The notes beneath the pieces were generated by a model. It did not search any database. It saw nothing but the letters and a program-made list of their open reading frames with translations, and had not been told where the DNA came from. From Aureimonas sp. AU20 (GTDB taxonomy: Bacteria; Pseudomonadota; Alphaproteobacteria; Rhizobiales; Rhizobiaceae), in assembly GCF_001442755.1 (NCBI RefSeq), contig NZ_CP006367.1:496001-560000 (forward strand): DNA of 64,000 nucleotides, in the 5' to 3' direction. The position numbers and the translations under genes were made by a program. Below are positions 19,451-28,985 of the stretch, one piece after another. The first letter of the stretch is position 1, and every line of letters begins with the position of its first letter.

Positions 19451-20875
19451 ATGGAAACTCCCCGCACCTCCGCCCGCTCCGCCTCGTCCTCGGGCCGCCG
19501 CCCGTCCGGCCGAGGGGGGCGCCCGCCGTCCAACGAGAGCGGCGGCGAGCGCCCGGGCCTCGCCACGCGCCGCACGGCGGCCCGCCTGCTCGCCGCCGTG
19601 GTGGACGCCAAGACCTCCGCCGACGGGCTCACCGATCGCCGCCACGGCCATCCCGACATTCTCAAGCTCGACGCGCGCGACCAGGGCCTGGTGCGCGCCA
19701 TCCTGCTGACCGCGCTGCGCCGGCGCGGCACGATCGAGGCGATCCTCTCCGACTGCCTCGACCGGCCGCTGCCGGGCCGGGCCGATCAGCTGCGCCATCT
19801 TCTTCACGTCGGCGCGGCGCAGATCCTGTTTCTCGACGTGCCGGATTCGGCGGCGGTGGATCTCGCCGTCGCCCACGCCTTGGCCGATCCGCGCTCGGAG
19901 CGCTTCTCGGGCCTCGTCAACGCCGTGCTGCGGCGCGTGGCGCGCGAAAAGGACGAGTTCCTCGCGCGCTTTTCCGATCCGCGCCTCGACTGCCCGGACT
20001 GGCTGTGGACGCGCCTTGCCGCCGCCTATGGCGAGGAGGGTGCGCGCGCCATCGTCGCCATGCACCAGCTGCCGGCGCCGCTCGACCTCACCGCGCGGGG
20101 CGATCCGGCGGGCGTGGCGCAAGCGCTCGGCGGCGAGGTGCTGCCCTTCGGCACGGTGCGCCGCCCGCCGGGCGACGAGTCCGTCAGCGACCTGCCGGGC
20201 TACGAGGCGGGGGACTGGTGGGTGCAGGACGCCGCCGCCAGCCTGCCGGTGCGCCTCATGGGCGAGGTGACGGGGCTGAGGGTGGCCGATCTCTGCGCCG
20301 CGCCGGGTGGCAAGACGGCGCAGCTCGCCGCGCGCGGCGCCAAGGTTACGGCGGTGGAAATCTCGCCCTCGCGCCTGCGCCGATTGAAGGAGAACTTCGC
20401 CCGGCTTGGCTTGGAGGCGGAGTTCGTCGGCAGCGATCTCATGCGCTTCGAGACGGACGAGCGCTTCGACGCCGTGCTGCTCGACGCGCCCTGTTCCTCC
20501 ACCGGAACGATCCGCCGCCATCCCGATGTCGCCTACACCAAGGACGCCGAGGAGGTGCGCAAGCTCGCCGAGGTGCAGGCGCGGCTTCTGGCGCGCGCGG
20601 CCGATCTCGTGGCCCCCGGCGGGATGCTTCTTTTCTCCAACTGCTCGCTCGACCCGTTGGAAGGCGAGGAGACGGTCTCGGCCTTTCTCGCCTCGCGCTC
20701 GGACTACAGCGTCGAGCCGGTGCGGCCCGACGAGGTGCCGGGCATTAGTGACGCCGTGTCGAAGGAAGGGTATCTGCGCACCACGCCGGCTATGCTGGCG
20801 CGCGACACGCCGGCCCTGTCCGGCCTCGACGGCTTCTTCGCCGCGCGTCTGCGGCGCAGCGAGCGGAGCGCCTGA
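19451..20875 (+). CDS. rsmB: 16S rRNA (cytosine-C5)-methyltransferase RsmB
   Basis: 474 residues. An Arg/Ser-rich N-terminal tail, a NusB-like helical domain (TRRTAARLLAAVVDAKTSAD to about residue 165), then a Rossmann methyltransferase. SAM site: VADLCAAPGGKTAQLAARGA. The two cysteines of the m5C mechanism are in LLDAPCSSTGTIRRHPD and LLFSNCSLDPLEGEE. It methylates C967 of 16S rRNA. I start at ATG 19451, after the repeat element; upstream in-frame sequence is repeat DNA. In Hyphomicrobiales rsmB usually precedes the heparinase gene, as here, though the gap is 1 kb. Confidence 0.93.
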   Translation: METPRTSARSASSSGRRPSGRGGRPPSNESGGERPGLATRRTAARLLAAVVDAKTSADGLTDRRHGHPDILKLDARDQGLVRAILLTALRRRGTIEAILSDCLDRPLPGRADQLRHLLHVGAAQILFLDVPDSAAVDLAVAHALADPRSERFSGLVNAVLRRVAREKDEFLARFSDPRLDCPDWLWTRLAAAYGEEGARAIVAMHQLPAPLDLTARGDPAGVAQALGGEVLPFGTVRRPPGDESVSDLPGYEAGDWWVQDAAASLPVRLMGEVTGLRVADLCAAPGGKTAQLAARGAKVTAVEISPSRLRRLKENFARLGLEAEFVGSDLMRFETDERFDAVLLDAPCSSTGTIRRHPDVAYTKDAEEVRKLAEVQARLLARAADLVAPGGMLLFSNCSLDPLEGEETVSAFLASRSDYSVEPVRPDEVPGISDAVSKEGYLRTTPAMLARDTPALSGLDGFFAARLRRSERSA

Positions 20876-21560
20876 GGGGGCGTTCCGAGGCTGTAAGGGC
20901 AGACCAGAAGGGTCGGTCTCGCCGTCGGTTGCGCTAGGGGCGAGACCGGGGACGGGCTCAGGTGGACGGGCGGGGTAGCTGCGCGCTGTCGTGCGTCACC
21001 AGCCCGCCCGGGCCGACACGAGACCTACCCATGAAGCATAACCGCTTCGGCGCGTTCGCACGGCTTCGGGGCGATCGGAAAGCAGTCGGCGGGCGTCTTC
21101 ACTGAGGTTGCGGGGAGGAGCGCAATCCCATCCACTAGACCTCCATGGGGGAAGCCATGCGGCCGGTCTGATCTTGGAGGTATGGGAACCCTTATCCAGG
21201 CGCGCCTTCCCTCGCAAGGTCAGTAGGCGAGTCCGATCCGAGCGTGTTGCTTTCTGGAGCATCGCTGGAAACCGGGGCGGGTCGATCCTGCGGCTCCTTT
21301 GCACCTCCGCCCGGAGCGAGCCACGCGGTCCGCCTGCGCGCGGGGAAAGTTGCTGACCCTCTCCGATGCTGCCGGGACTCGCTGCGGTCGGCGCGTCCCG
21401 AACGGTGAAAAACCGATCGCCAACTCTGCGCCGCCGAATGTCTCAGACGGGCTCTCGCTGGACCGGTGGAAGGACGCGTATCCAAACTGTCGCGCAGTGC
21501 CGGTGGGAGCGCGTCCGCCTTTCGCAGCCTTAGCCCACGCCAAAGCCTCCCAAACATTCG

Positions 21561-21597
21561 ACATGTCGCAAGCGATGCAGCCGTCCTTGCGACATGT
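21561..21597. other. perfect 12-bp inverted repeat (stem-loop)
   Basis: ACATGTCGCAAG (21561-21572) pairs exactly with CTTGCGACATGT (21586-21597) across 13 bases. There is no T-run on either side, so it is not a standard terminator. It could be a protein-binding palindrome or the stem of a small RNA. Confidence 0.5.
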
Positions 21598-21781
21598 GCG
21601 AAGGGGCTGGACGCGGGCTCGGCACGATCCGTCTCTGAGGTCTCGCAGCCTCAAAAGCCGGCCTCGCCCGACCGGCCCCAAACCCACCCGTTCGCGATCC
21701 AGCCTCAGGCCAGCGCAAACGCCCGATTTCACGTTTTCGCGTTCGCGCCGGCCCGCTTTGCTGTCCTGTCATCGATTCGTA

Positions 21782-21796
21782 TTAGGGGCGTATTAA
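21782..21796 (+). promoter_or_regulatory. CtrA-box-like sequence upstream of heparinase gene
   Basis: TTAG-N7-TTAACC at 21782-21798 differs by one base from the CtrA consensus TTAA-N7-TTAA, about 110 bases before the start codon. A chance match is possible. Confidence 0.25.
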
Positions 21797-21905
21797 CCCT
21801 GTTTGCCGAAAATCCGGAGCAACACGACGCGCTTGCCGCACCTCCACCCTGCGGCGCAGGCAGGATCGGGGCACAAGGCCGTTCGTGACGGTCGGGAGAG
21901 TTGCG

Positions 21906-23591
21906 ATGACGACGGGATTTGTCGATGAGCCACGCCTCGCGGGACTGATGGTCCGCGAGACGCTGCGCCGCCTGCGCGGCGTCGCGCCGGCCATGGTCGC
22001 GCTCTCGCCGCTGGCCGGGCGGCGCGCGGGAAGTCTGGCGGCCGTGCCGGCCGACTTACGCCGCGCCGAGCCGGGCCTCGTGGAAAGCTTCTATTCCGGC
22101 CATGTCAGGCTCGCCGGCCATGACGTGGAGTTCGGCAGCCGCTCGCCCTTCGCGCTGCGCCAGGCGCCGCGAAGCTGGATGGCGGAGCTGCACGGTTTTG
22201 GCTGGCTGCGCCATTTCACCGAGGCCGGCGACGCGCTCGCGGCCGAGCAGGCGCGCGTGCTGGTGGGCGATTGGCTCGGCTTCGAGCGCCGCGCCCTGCC
22301 GCGCCTCGCCTTCGACCACGAAGTCTCCGCCCGCCGCCTCGTCAGCCTCCTGTCCCATTCGCCGATCGTTCTGGCGCAGGCGGACGAGATGTTCGCGCGG
22401 CGCTTCGAGGCCGGTCTGGCGCGCCAGACGCGCCATCTCGCCCGCGCCGCCGGCTCGGCGCCGGACGGCATGCCGCGCCTTCTCGCCCGCATCGCGCTCG
22501 CCACGGCCGCGCTCTGCCAGCCCGCCCGGCGTTGCGCCGTGCGCGGCGCGGCCAAGCTGCTGGCCGAAGAACTCGACCGGCAGATCCATCCCGACGGGGG
22601 CCACGTCTCGCGCAATCCGGCCGCGATCCCCACGCTTCTGGCCGATCTTCTGCCGCTGCGCCAGCTCTTCGCCCATCGCAACCAGGCGATGCCGCGGGCC
22701 CTGTTCAGCGCCATCGACCGGATGCTGCCGGCGCTGCGCTTCTTTCAGCATGGCGACGGCGCCCTGGCCCTGTTCAACGGCGCGGGGCTCGCCGACCGCG
22801 CGCTGCTGCACCAGCTCCTGCGCTATGACGAGACCTTGGGCGAGCCGGTTTCGGCGCTGCGCCAGTCCGGCTACCAGCGTCTGGCCGCCGGCGGCACCGT
22901 GCTTCTGGCCGACACCGGCCTGCCGCCGGCGCCCGCCGTCGCGGGCGAGGCCCATGCCGGCACGCTGGCCTTCGAGTTCTCCTCCGGCCGTCGCCGCATG
23001 GTGGTCAATTGCGGCGCGACCGTTCGCGCCGAGGATGCCGGCCGGCGCCTGGCGCGCAACACGGCGGCGCATTCGACCCTGGTGCTGGGCGACCATTCCT
23101 CCTCACGCTTCGCCAAGTCGCCCGCGCTGGACCGCTATCTCGGCGTGCCGCTCCTGCCGGGGCCGACCCGCGTTCCCGTCTCGCGCGAGGACACGGGCGA
23201 GGGCCAGCTTCTCACCGCCGCCCATGACGGTTACCGCGTCCCCTTCGGCTTCGTCCACGAGCGCGAGATCCATCTGTCGCGCGACGGGCGGCGCATCGAG
23301 GGCATCGACCGCTTGTTCCAGGCGAACGGCCGCGCCCATCGCCCGGCCTCGGACGAGCCGCTGGGCATGCTGCGTTTCCATCTCCACCCCGACGTGACCG
23401 CCGACGAGACGCCGAGCGGCATCCGCCTCAGCCATGGCGAAGAGGTCTGGTGGTTCCGCAGCGAGGTCGCGGCGCGGCTGGAAGATTCCATCCTCTTCGC
23501 CGACCGGAGCGGCGCGCGGCCGACCCTGCAGATCGGCATCGTGTTCGACCCGATGGAGCGCACCGAACTCGCCTGGTGCTTCGAACGCTGA
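21906..23591 (+). CDS. heparinase II/III family protein
   Basis: 561 residues. The C-terminal half has the heparinase II/III beta-sandwich signature (MVVNCGATVRAEDAGRRLAR, then NTAAHSTLVLGDHSSSRF, with the conserved H and the RNTAAHST block). The N-terminal half is the alpha/alpha toroid (HGFGWLRHFTEAGDALAAEQ, LSHSPIVLAQAD). Such proteins are polysaccharide lyases acting on uronate polymers; alphaproteobacterial members next to rsmB and purH are conserved, but their substrate is undefined. There is no clear signal peptide. GGGAGAG precedes ATG 21906. An element copy begins at its stop codon. Confidence 0.88.
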   Translation: MTTGFVDEPRLAGLMVRETLRRLRGVAPAMVALSPLAGRRAGSLAAVPADLRRAEPGLVESFYSGHVRLAGHDVEFGSRSPFALRQAPRSWMAELHGFGWLRHFTEAGDALAAEQARVLVGDWLGFERRALPRLAFDHEVSARRLVSLLSHSPIVLAQADEMFARRFEAGLARQTRHLARAAGSAPDGMPRLLARIALATAALCQPARRCAVRGAAKLLAEELDRQIHPDGGHVSRNPAAIPTLLADLLPLRQLFAHRNQAMPRALFSAIDRMLPALRFFQHGDGALALFNGAGLADRALLHQLLRYDETLGEPVSALRQSGYQRLAAGGTVLLADTGLPPAPAVAGEAHAGTLAFEFSSGRRRMVVNCGATVRAEDAGRRLARNTAAHSTLVLGDHSSSRFAKSPALDRYLGVPLLPGPTRVPVSREDTGEGQLLTAAHDGYRVPFGFVHEREIHLSRDGRRIEGIDRLFQANGRAHRPASDEPLGMLRFHLHPDVTADETPSGIRLSHGEEVWWFRSEVAARLEDSILFADRSGARPTLQIGIVFDPMERTELAWCFER

Positions 23592-23802
23592 GAGGCGGTT
23601 CGATAAAGCGGTCGGGTCGGTCCGCCGGCGCTTGTCCGCCGTCCCCTAGGGCGAGACATCTGCCGCGTGAGCGGCGCACGGGTGAGCCATCTGCGGTGCT
23701 CGCGCCAATCCGACGCGCTGGCACTGCCGTCCCGCCGTGCCCGGTCAGCGAAGAATCGCTGTCGGACCGACCCGACCGAGTTTCCAAACAGGCTTCGAGA
23801 CC
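23592..23802. repeat. dispersed intergenic element copy B with inverted ends
   Basis: CGGTCGGGTCGGTCCG (23609-23624) and its exact reverse complement CGGACCGACCCGACCG (23763-23778) bound the copy. Outer flanks AGGCGGTTCG and GGCTTCGAGACC are weaker. Bases 23597-23676 align with 19093-19170 of copy A at roughly four bases in five. It is non-coding. Confidence 0.7.
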
Positions 23803-23907
23803 GGGCGCATCGTTCGCTTCTGCCGCCCCTGCTTGCGGCGAAGACGCCATGGGGCTGAAAGCCGCCGCCGCCGGCTCTATGTCAGGGTGCGAACCCGGGA
23901 GCCCGCC

Positions 23908-24081
23908 ATGCCTCGCCTGTCTCTTCTTCTCGCGCTGCTCTGTGCCGGTCTCGCCGGATGCGGGGGGATGAACCGCGCGGTCGGCGTCCTGCCCAACACT
24001 TTGGACGACCTCGCCCGTCGCACCGAGCCGATGCGCCCCGGCCAGCAGCCGGGCGACGAAGCGCTGGCGGCGACCCGCTGA
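23908..24081 (+). CDS. small lipoprotein, unknown function
   Basis: 57 residues. A lipoprotein signal peptide ends in the lipobox LAGC (MPRLSLLLALLCAGLAGC), then a short polar mature part of 38 residues with no known domain. It would be anchored in the inner or outer membrane by diacylglycerol on Cys18. CGGGAGCC is a plausible ribosome-binding site seven bases before ATG 23908. It follows the element copy B, so it probably has its own promoter. Small and unrecognised, but the signal is good. Confidence 0.65.
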   Translation: MPRLSLLLALLCAGLAGCGGMNRAVGVLPNTLDDLARRTEPMRPGQQPGDEALAATR

Positions 24082-24563
24082 GGCTAGACGTTCAGTTACC
24101 CCGCCATCGGCTGCGCCCGGCTGCATTTCGCGGTCAAAAAGCACCTAGCGAACATCTCGTGGGGACAGCTAGTCGGGTCCATTTCGCCGTGGACTTCGTC
24201 TCAAATGCTTGGCCCTGCGTGCTCGCACGATTGCGTCTCGCTCCACGACGATAAACAGAAATCCCTCCGGCCATCCTCCGCCCGGAGGTTCTGTCAGACG
24301 CTCCAAGGCACTGACCGCAGCTGCCGCGTCCCGACCTGCAACCCGAGCTATGTCAGCCGGCTTGGTTCAATGCTTGAAACGAGATGGAGCCGGCTAAGAT
24401 CGGGCCGAAGTTCCGGGTGAAGGACGGCTGAGGATTGGGTCCGCTGGAGAGGGCGAGTGCCGTCGATATTGGCGGCACAGCTTGAGTCTTTGCGGCGAAG
24501 CGCGCAGGCGAAAGACCCTGGCCCGCCGAGCTGGCAAGTCCTGAAAAGCCCCCGGCGTCCGAT
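24082..24563. other. 482-base intergenic region with element copy K
   Basis: No gene was found. Bases 24195-24318 resemble the right half of the dispersed element (CGACGATAAACAGAAATCCC, then GGCCATCCTCCGCCCGGAGG and TCTGTCAGACGCTCC), matching the order seen near 40.5 kb. The rest carries no recognisable signal. Confidence 0.5.
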
Positions 24564-24959
24564 CTACCTCGCCAGCACCTGTGCGGCCATGCGCACGGCT
24601 TCCGACAAGGGCTCCGGCAGCGCGTCCAGCGCGAACCAGCCGAGCCCGCCATGCTTCTCCGGCTCCAAAAGGCGCGGCTCGCCCTCGAACTCGGTGGCGA
24701 GAAAGACCGGCGAGACCCAGTGCGTGCCGCCCGCCCGGTCGATCAGGTCCACCAGGCAGAGCAGTTGCAGCGGCCCGACCGCGATGCCGAGTTCTTCCGC
24801 CGTCTCGCGCGCGGCCGCCGCATCGGACGTCTCGAACAGATCGACCTTGCCGCCGGGAAAGCTCCAGCAGCCCGCCTCCGGCGCCCGCAGCCGCTGGACC
24901 AGAAGAAGCTGGTTGTCCCGCAGGATCGCGATCCCGCAGCCGACGCCGGGTGAATTCAT
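24564..24959 (-). CDS. Nudix hydrolase, ADP-ribose/8-oxo-dGTP type
   Basis: 131 residues, single Nudix domain. The Nudix box is complete at residues 37-59 (G-x5-E43-x7-R51E52-x2-E55E56-x-G58-I). It hydrolyses a nucleoside diphosphate linked to another moiety with Mg2+; sequence alone does not separate MutT-like housecleaning from nucleotide-sugar or ADP-ribose substrates. The segment LLCLVDLIDRAGGTHWVSPV resembles members that act on ADP-ribose or NUDIX hydrolases of unknown substrate. AAAGGAG lies seven bases before the start. It is divergent from purH. Confidence 0.9.
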   Translation of the reverse strand: MNSPGVGCGIAILRDNQLLLVQRLRAPEAGCWSFPGGKVDLFETSDAAAARETAEELGIAVGPLQLLCLVDLIDRAGGTHWVSPVFLATEFEGEPRLLEPEKHGGLGWFALDALPEPLSEAVRMAAQVLAR

Positions 24960-25336
24960 GGTCCGTCTCCTTTACCAAGGCACCCTGAATAGGGATCGCC
25001 CGGCCGGCGTCAACCGGCCTCCGCCGGGCGCTCCGACGGTTGGCGCGCTCGACTGGGCTTCGCCACCATCGGCTTCCGCCCACGAGGGCTGCGGCCCCGA
25101 CCCGCGCGACAAATTTCCGGTGCCGATCTTCGGCCCCGCCCTGTCGGCACACGCCGCGAGGCGAGGGGACGGCGTCGGACAGCGCGCCTGCCGCGCGCTC
25201 CAAGCTTCCGCTGCATGGCCAAATGGCCGAAGACCGTTGTTCCCCGCCCTTTTGCGCTTTATGGGGAGGACAATCTGTCCGGGGCTTCTCGGGCTTTGCT
25301 GACCCTGACCGCCCCTTCCAGCCTGGAGTGCCGCCC
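24960..25336. other. divergent promoter region of Nudix and purH genes
   Basis: 377 bases with no gene. It holds both promoters. A hairpin-prone CCGGCCGGCGTCAACCGGCC lies near 25000. I looked for the conserved loops of a ZTP riboswitch, which is common before purH, and saw no convincing match. Confidence 0.45.
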
Positions 25337-26950
25337 ATGGCCGTCGCCGCCAATCTCTACCCCGCCCCTGATCGCCATCCCGTACGCCGCGCGCTTCTCT
25401 CCGTCTTCGACAAGACCGGCCTCGTGGATCTCGCCCGGGGCCTTGCCGCGCGCGGCGTCGAGCTGGTGTCCACCGGCGGCACGCGCGCCGCGATCGAGGC
25501 CGCCGGCCTGCCGGTGCGCGACGTCAGCGAACTGACCGGCTTTCCCGAGATCATGGACGGACGGGTGAAGACGCTGCATCCCGGCGTCCACGGCGGTCTG
25601 CTCGGCATGCGCGCCGACCCCGCGCATCAGGCGGCGATGGACGAGCACGGCATTTCCGGCCTCGACCTTCTCGTGGTCAATCTCTACCCCTTCGCCCAGA
25701 CCGTGGCGTCCGGCGCCGACAAGGCGGCGATCATCGAGAATATCGACATCGGCGGCCCGGCCATGATCCGCGCCGGCGCCAAGAACCACGCCTATGTCAG
25801 CGTTCTGACCGACCCCGCCGACTACGACGGCTTCCTCGCCGCACTGGAAGAGGGCAAGGGCGAGGTCGAGCTCGACCTGCGCCGCCGCCTCGCCGGCAAG
25901 GCCTATGGGCTGACGGCGGCCTATGACGCGGCGGTCTCGACATGGTTCGCCGGCGTCACGCAGGACGTCTCGCCCGCCCGCCGCGCCTTTGCCGGCACGC
26001 TGGCCTCCTCGCTGCGCTATGGCGAGAACCCGCACCAGAGCGCTGCCTTCTATCTCGACGGCTCCAACCGCGCGGGCGTCGCCACCGCCCGGCAGGTGCA
26101 GGGCAAGGAACTCTCCTACAACAACATCAACGACACGGACGCCGCCTTCGAGCTGGTGGCCGAGTTCGACCCCGCCCGCACGGCCGCCGTCGCCATCATC
26201 AAGCACGCCAACCCCTGCGGCGTGGCCGAGGGCGGCAGCCTGATCGAGGCCTATGGCAAGGCGCTGGCCTGCGACCCCGTTTCGGCCTTCGGCGGCATCG
26301 TGGCGCTGAACCGCCGGCTCGATGCGGCGTCGGCGGCGGAGATCGTCAAGGTCTTCACCGAGGTCATCATCGCGCCCGAGGCGGACGAGGAGGCGATCGC
26401 GCTGGTGGCCGCCAAGAAGAACCTGCGCCTGCTTCTGACCGGCGGCCTGCCGGACCCGCGCACGCCGGGGCTCCTCGTCAAGTCCGTGGCCGGCGGCCTG
26501 CTCGTCCAGAGCCGGGATGCCGGAACGGTGGACGCGCTGGATCTGAAGGTCGTCACCAAGCGCGCGCCGAGCGAGCGCGAAATGGCGGACCTGCGCTTCG
26601 CCTTCCGCGTCGCCAAGCATGTGAAGTCCAACGCCATCGTCTATGTCCGCGATCTCGCGACGGTGGGCATCGGCGCCGGCCAGATGAGCCGGGTGGATTC
26701 GGCCCGCATCGCCGCCCGCAAGGCCGAGGATGCGGCACAGGCAGCCGGCGGCGAGGTGCTGACGCGCGGCTCGGCCGTGGCGTCGGACGCCTTCTTCCCC
26801 TTTGCCGACGGGCTGCTGTCGGCGGTCGCGGCCGGCGCGACGGCGGTGATCCAGCCCGGCGGCTCGATGCGCGATCAGGAAGTGATCGACGCCGCCGACG
26901 AGCACGGCATCGCCATGGTCTTCACCGGGATGCGCCATTTCCGCCATTAA
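25337..26950 (+). CDS. purH: bifunctional AICAR transformylase / IMP cyclohydrolase
   Basis: 537 residues, normal for PurH. The last two steps of de novo purine synthesis: AICAR to FAICAR (10-formyl-THF), then IMP. The N-terminal IMP cyclohydrolase domain (MGS-like fold) is seen in [34 protein letters not shown] and [16 protein letters not shown]. The transformylase domain carries the Lys-His pair in [16 protein letters not shown] and ends [24 protein letters not shown] (here [11 protein letters not shown]). GGAG nine bases upstream supports ATG 25337. It is followed by a palindromic repeat and a convergent MFS gene, the usual order in the Hyphomicrobiales. Confidence 0.96.
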   Translation: MAVAANLYPAPDRHPVRRALLSVFDKTGLVDLARGLAARGVELVSTGGTRAAIEAAGLPVRDVSELTGFPEIMDGRVKTLHPGVHGGLLGMRADPAHQAAMDEHGISGLDLLVVNLYPFAQTVASGADKAAIIENIDIGGPAMIRAGAKNHAYVSVLTDPADYDGFLAALEEGKGEVELDLRRRLAGKAYGLTAAYDAAVSTWFAGVTQDVSPARRAFAGTLASSLRYGENPHQSAAFYLDGSNRAGVATARQVQGKELSYNNINDTDAAFELVAEFDPARTAAVAIIKHANPCGVAEGGSLIEAYGKALACDPVSAFGGIVALNRRLDAASAAEIVKVFTEVIIAPEADEEAIALVAAKKNLRLLLTGGLPDPRTPGLLVKSVAGGLLVQSRDAGTVDALDLKVVTKRAPSEREMADLRFAFRVAKHVKSNAIVYVRDLATVGIGAGQMSRVDSARIAARKAEDAAQAAGGEVLTRGSAVASDAFFPFADGLLSAVAAGATAVIQPGGSMRDQEVIDAADEHGIAMVFTGMRHFRH

Positions 26951-27053
26951 AGCACTTCCAGGCAAAGCGGACACGCGTTGCTTGGAATAATGCTGTCAAA
27001 ACAAAGAGCTAAAGCCCTGTCGGTGAATCCGAATTCACCGGAAAGGTTTTAGA
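26948..27053. repeat. Rhizobiales-type double-palindrome intergenic repeat, terminator-like
   Basis: Two imperfect hairpins in series after purH: TTCCAGGCAAAGCG with CGCGTTGCTTGGAA near 26957-26990, a short AAAACAAAGAGCTA linker, then CGGTGAAT/ATTCACCG (27021-27028, 27033-27040) in a longer stem ending in GGTTTTAG. The arrangement matches the familiar rhizobial intergenic palindromes with an AAACAAAGAG linker. It covers the stop codon of the convergent MFS gene and probably ends both transcripts. Confidence 0.6.
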
Positions 27054-28582
27054 GGCGGATCGCCCCCTCCAGCCGCCCCCGGCGCGATGTGCCGGGGCAG
27101 CAGCAGGAGACCCGAGACGAAGAACAGGCCGATCACCGCCATGCCGATGCGCGTGGCGGTGGTGGGCTCGGTCCAGAGGCTGGCGAGCGCCGTCGCGCCC
27201 GCCACCATGAGCGGCGCCCGGAAACCCGTGGCCCGGCCCGCCAGCGCATAGAGCCCGAACCAGCGCGCGGCGTCCGCCACCGGGACGGCCATGGCCAGCG
27301 CCGAGCGCGAAGACGCCTGCACCGGGCCGAAGGCGATGCCGATCATCAGGCCATAGAGCAGGAACGCCTTCTCGGCCGGCTGGCCGAAGAGCCCCGCCGC
27401 GCCCTCGCGGGCCGCGAAGGAGACGAGGCCGAACAGGGTCGAACTGGGCCCGGTGGACACGATGCCGAGCGTCGCCAGCGTCAGCAGCGCCAGCCCGGCG
27501 AGGAGAACCGGGCGCGGGCCGAAGCGCCGGTCCAGAAACGCCGCGCCGAGGCAGCCGAAGGTCGCGGCGATGGCGAGAAGCAGGCCGAAGACGCCGCTTT
27601 CGGTCGTGGTCCAGCCGAAGGTCGCCGCCGCGAAGGCGCCGCCCAGCACGAGAAGCGCGTTGATCCCGTCCTGATAGAGCATGCGCGCGCCGATGAAGCG
27701 GGCAAGGCGGGGATGGGCGAGGAGGTCGCCGCGCAGCGTGCGCCAGAAGGGTGCGGGCGTGTCCGTCTCAAGCCGCTCCACCGGCGCCCGGCGCGGCCGA
27801 TCCGGCACGAACAGGAACATCGGCCAGACGAAGGCGAGATACCAGAGCGCGGCGAGCGGGCCGCTGGCGCGCGCGCCCTCGAAGCTTGCGGGGTCGAGAC
27901 CGAAAAGCGGGGCGAGGCCGAGCAGCGTCCGCCCCGTGTCGGGCTCGGCGGCGAGCAGGCCCAGCGTCACGATCAAGGCCAGGATGCCGCCGACATAGCC
28001 CGTGCCCCAGGCGATGTTGGACACGAGGCCGAGCGAGGCGCGGGGCACGAGGCTCGGCAGCAGCGTGTCGTTGAGCACGACCGATAGTTCTGCCGCGACG
28101 CCGGCCAGCACCACGGAGATCGCGATCGGCAGCAGCGCCGAACCGGGCGCGGCCGTCCAGAGGGCGAAGCAGGCGACGACCTGCACCAGTGCGAGCAGGA
28201 GGAGGAGGGGCTTCACCGGCCCCAACCGGTCGGCCCGCTGGCCGAGAAGCGGCGAGGCGATGGCGACCAGAAGGCCCGTCGCCCCCGCCGCCAGCGCCCA
28301 GGCCGACTGGCCCCGGGCGGGGTCTTCCGCCAGATGCGCCACGAAATAAGGGCCGAACACGAAGGTCAGAACCACGGTGAAGAAGGGCTGCGCAGCGAAG
28401 TCGAAGCCGATCCAGCTCCAGACCGCGAGGCGCCGAAGCGGCTTGGCCGGAGGCTCGGGGCCATCCGGCGCGTCGGGCTCGGCACCGATGTCGTGGCGCG
28501 GGCCGCCGGCCAGGCGCTCGGCCGCCGGGTGGCCGGTGCGCGGGGGCGCGCCAAGGGCGTGTTCGGGCAAGGGCTCTGTCAT
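27035..28582 (-). CDS. MFS transporter, UMF1/Atg22-like
   Basis: 515 residues, 12 predicted helices after a polar N-terminus of about 50 residues. The first helix block WSWIGFDFAAQPFFTVVLTF corresponds to the UMF1 signature (W..yd.a.qp). The SVVLNDTLLPSLVPRASLGL and NIAWGTGYVGGILAL segments, and GPVQASSRSALAMAVP near residue 420, are also family traits. UMF1 proteins resemble yeast Atg22 amino-acid effluxers, but the bacterial substrate is unknown. It neighbours purH convergently, as in many rhizobia. The C-terminus overlaps the palindromic repeat. Confidence 0.88.
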   Translation of the reverse strand: MTEPLPEHALGAPPRTGHPAAERLAGGPRHDIGAEPDAPDGPEPPAKPLRRLAVWSWIGFDFAAQPFFTVVLTFVFGPYFVAHLAEDPARGQSAWALAAGATGLLVAIASPLLGQRADRLGPVKPLLLLLALVQVVACFALWTAAPGSALLPIAISVVLAGVAAELSVVLNDTLLPSLVPRASLGLVSNIAWGTGYVGGILALIVTLGLLAAEPDTGRTLLGLAPLFGLDPASFEGARASGPLAALWYLAFVWPMFLFVPDRPRRAPVERLETDTPAPFWRTLRGDLLAHPRLARFIGARMLYQDGINALLVLGGAFAAATFGWTTTESGVFGLLLAIAATFGCLGAAFLDRRFGPRPVLLAGLALLTLATLGIVSTGPSSTLFGLVSFAAREGAAGLFGQPAEKAFLLYGLMIGIAFGPVQASSRSALAMAVPVADAARWFGLYALAGRATGFRAPLMVAGATALASLWTEPTTATRIGMAVIGLFFVSGLLLLPRHIAPGAAGGGDPPLKPFR

Positions 28583-28985
28583 GCTCGGCTCCCGTCGATG
28601 GTCCGCGCGCCCCTCCCGGTTCGGGCGGGGTGGCCGGCATAGGCTCTAGAGCGTGTTTGGCGCCATGGACAGGTTCTTGTGTCGGACCGGGCATCCTTGC
28701 CGATCCCTGCCGCGCCGGTGCGGCGGCGCCCTGGCCACCCCGCCTCTGGGTTGCACTCCGGCGACCCGCGGCGGATGGCGCAGAACCGGTCTCGGAAGAC
28801 TTGGCAGGCCGGGCCCGGCAGCGCGGTTCGACGGAAACGGTCAAGGCAAGGCAGCGCCTTGCCAAGACTTCATGCGCAGCCCCCGCAAGGCCTCTTGTGG
28901 CCCCGCGAAAAACAGCCCACAAAACCGCTTCGACCACGGGTTCAGTCCTGGAATTCCCGGACGCGTCGGTCAACGGGAGGACATC
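28583..28985. other. 403-base intergenic region with degenerate element copy
   Basis: Bases 28645-28790 share the element's order (GCGTGTTTGGCG, TGTCGGACCGGGCATC, CCTTGCCGATCCCTGCCGCG). The remainder, 28860-28980, carries the presumed promoter of the small basic protein; no boxes are clear. Confidence 0.45.

Larger units (their letters stand above)
20876..21905. other. 1.03-kb intergenic region between rsmB and heparinase
   Basis: No gene can be supported. The left end (20905-20950) resembles the dispersed element (GGGTCGGTCT... then GCTAGGGGCGAGACC) and forms a stem GGTCTCGCC/GGCGAGACC that may act as the rsmB transcript end. A perfect 12-bp stem-loop lies at 21561-21597. Near the right end is a CtrA-like TTAG-N7-TTAA. 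The remaining sequence shows short arginine-rich frames only. Confidence 0.5.

Noticed and set aside
24960..25336. Possible ZTP (pfl) riboswitch before purH
   Set aside because: The conserved loop sequences were not found; only GC-rich stems were seen.
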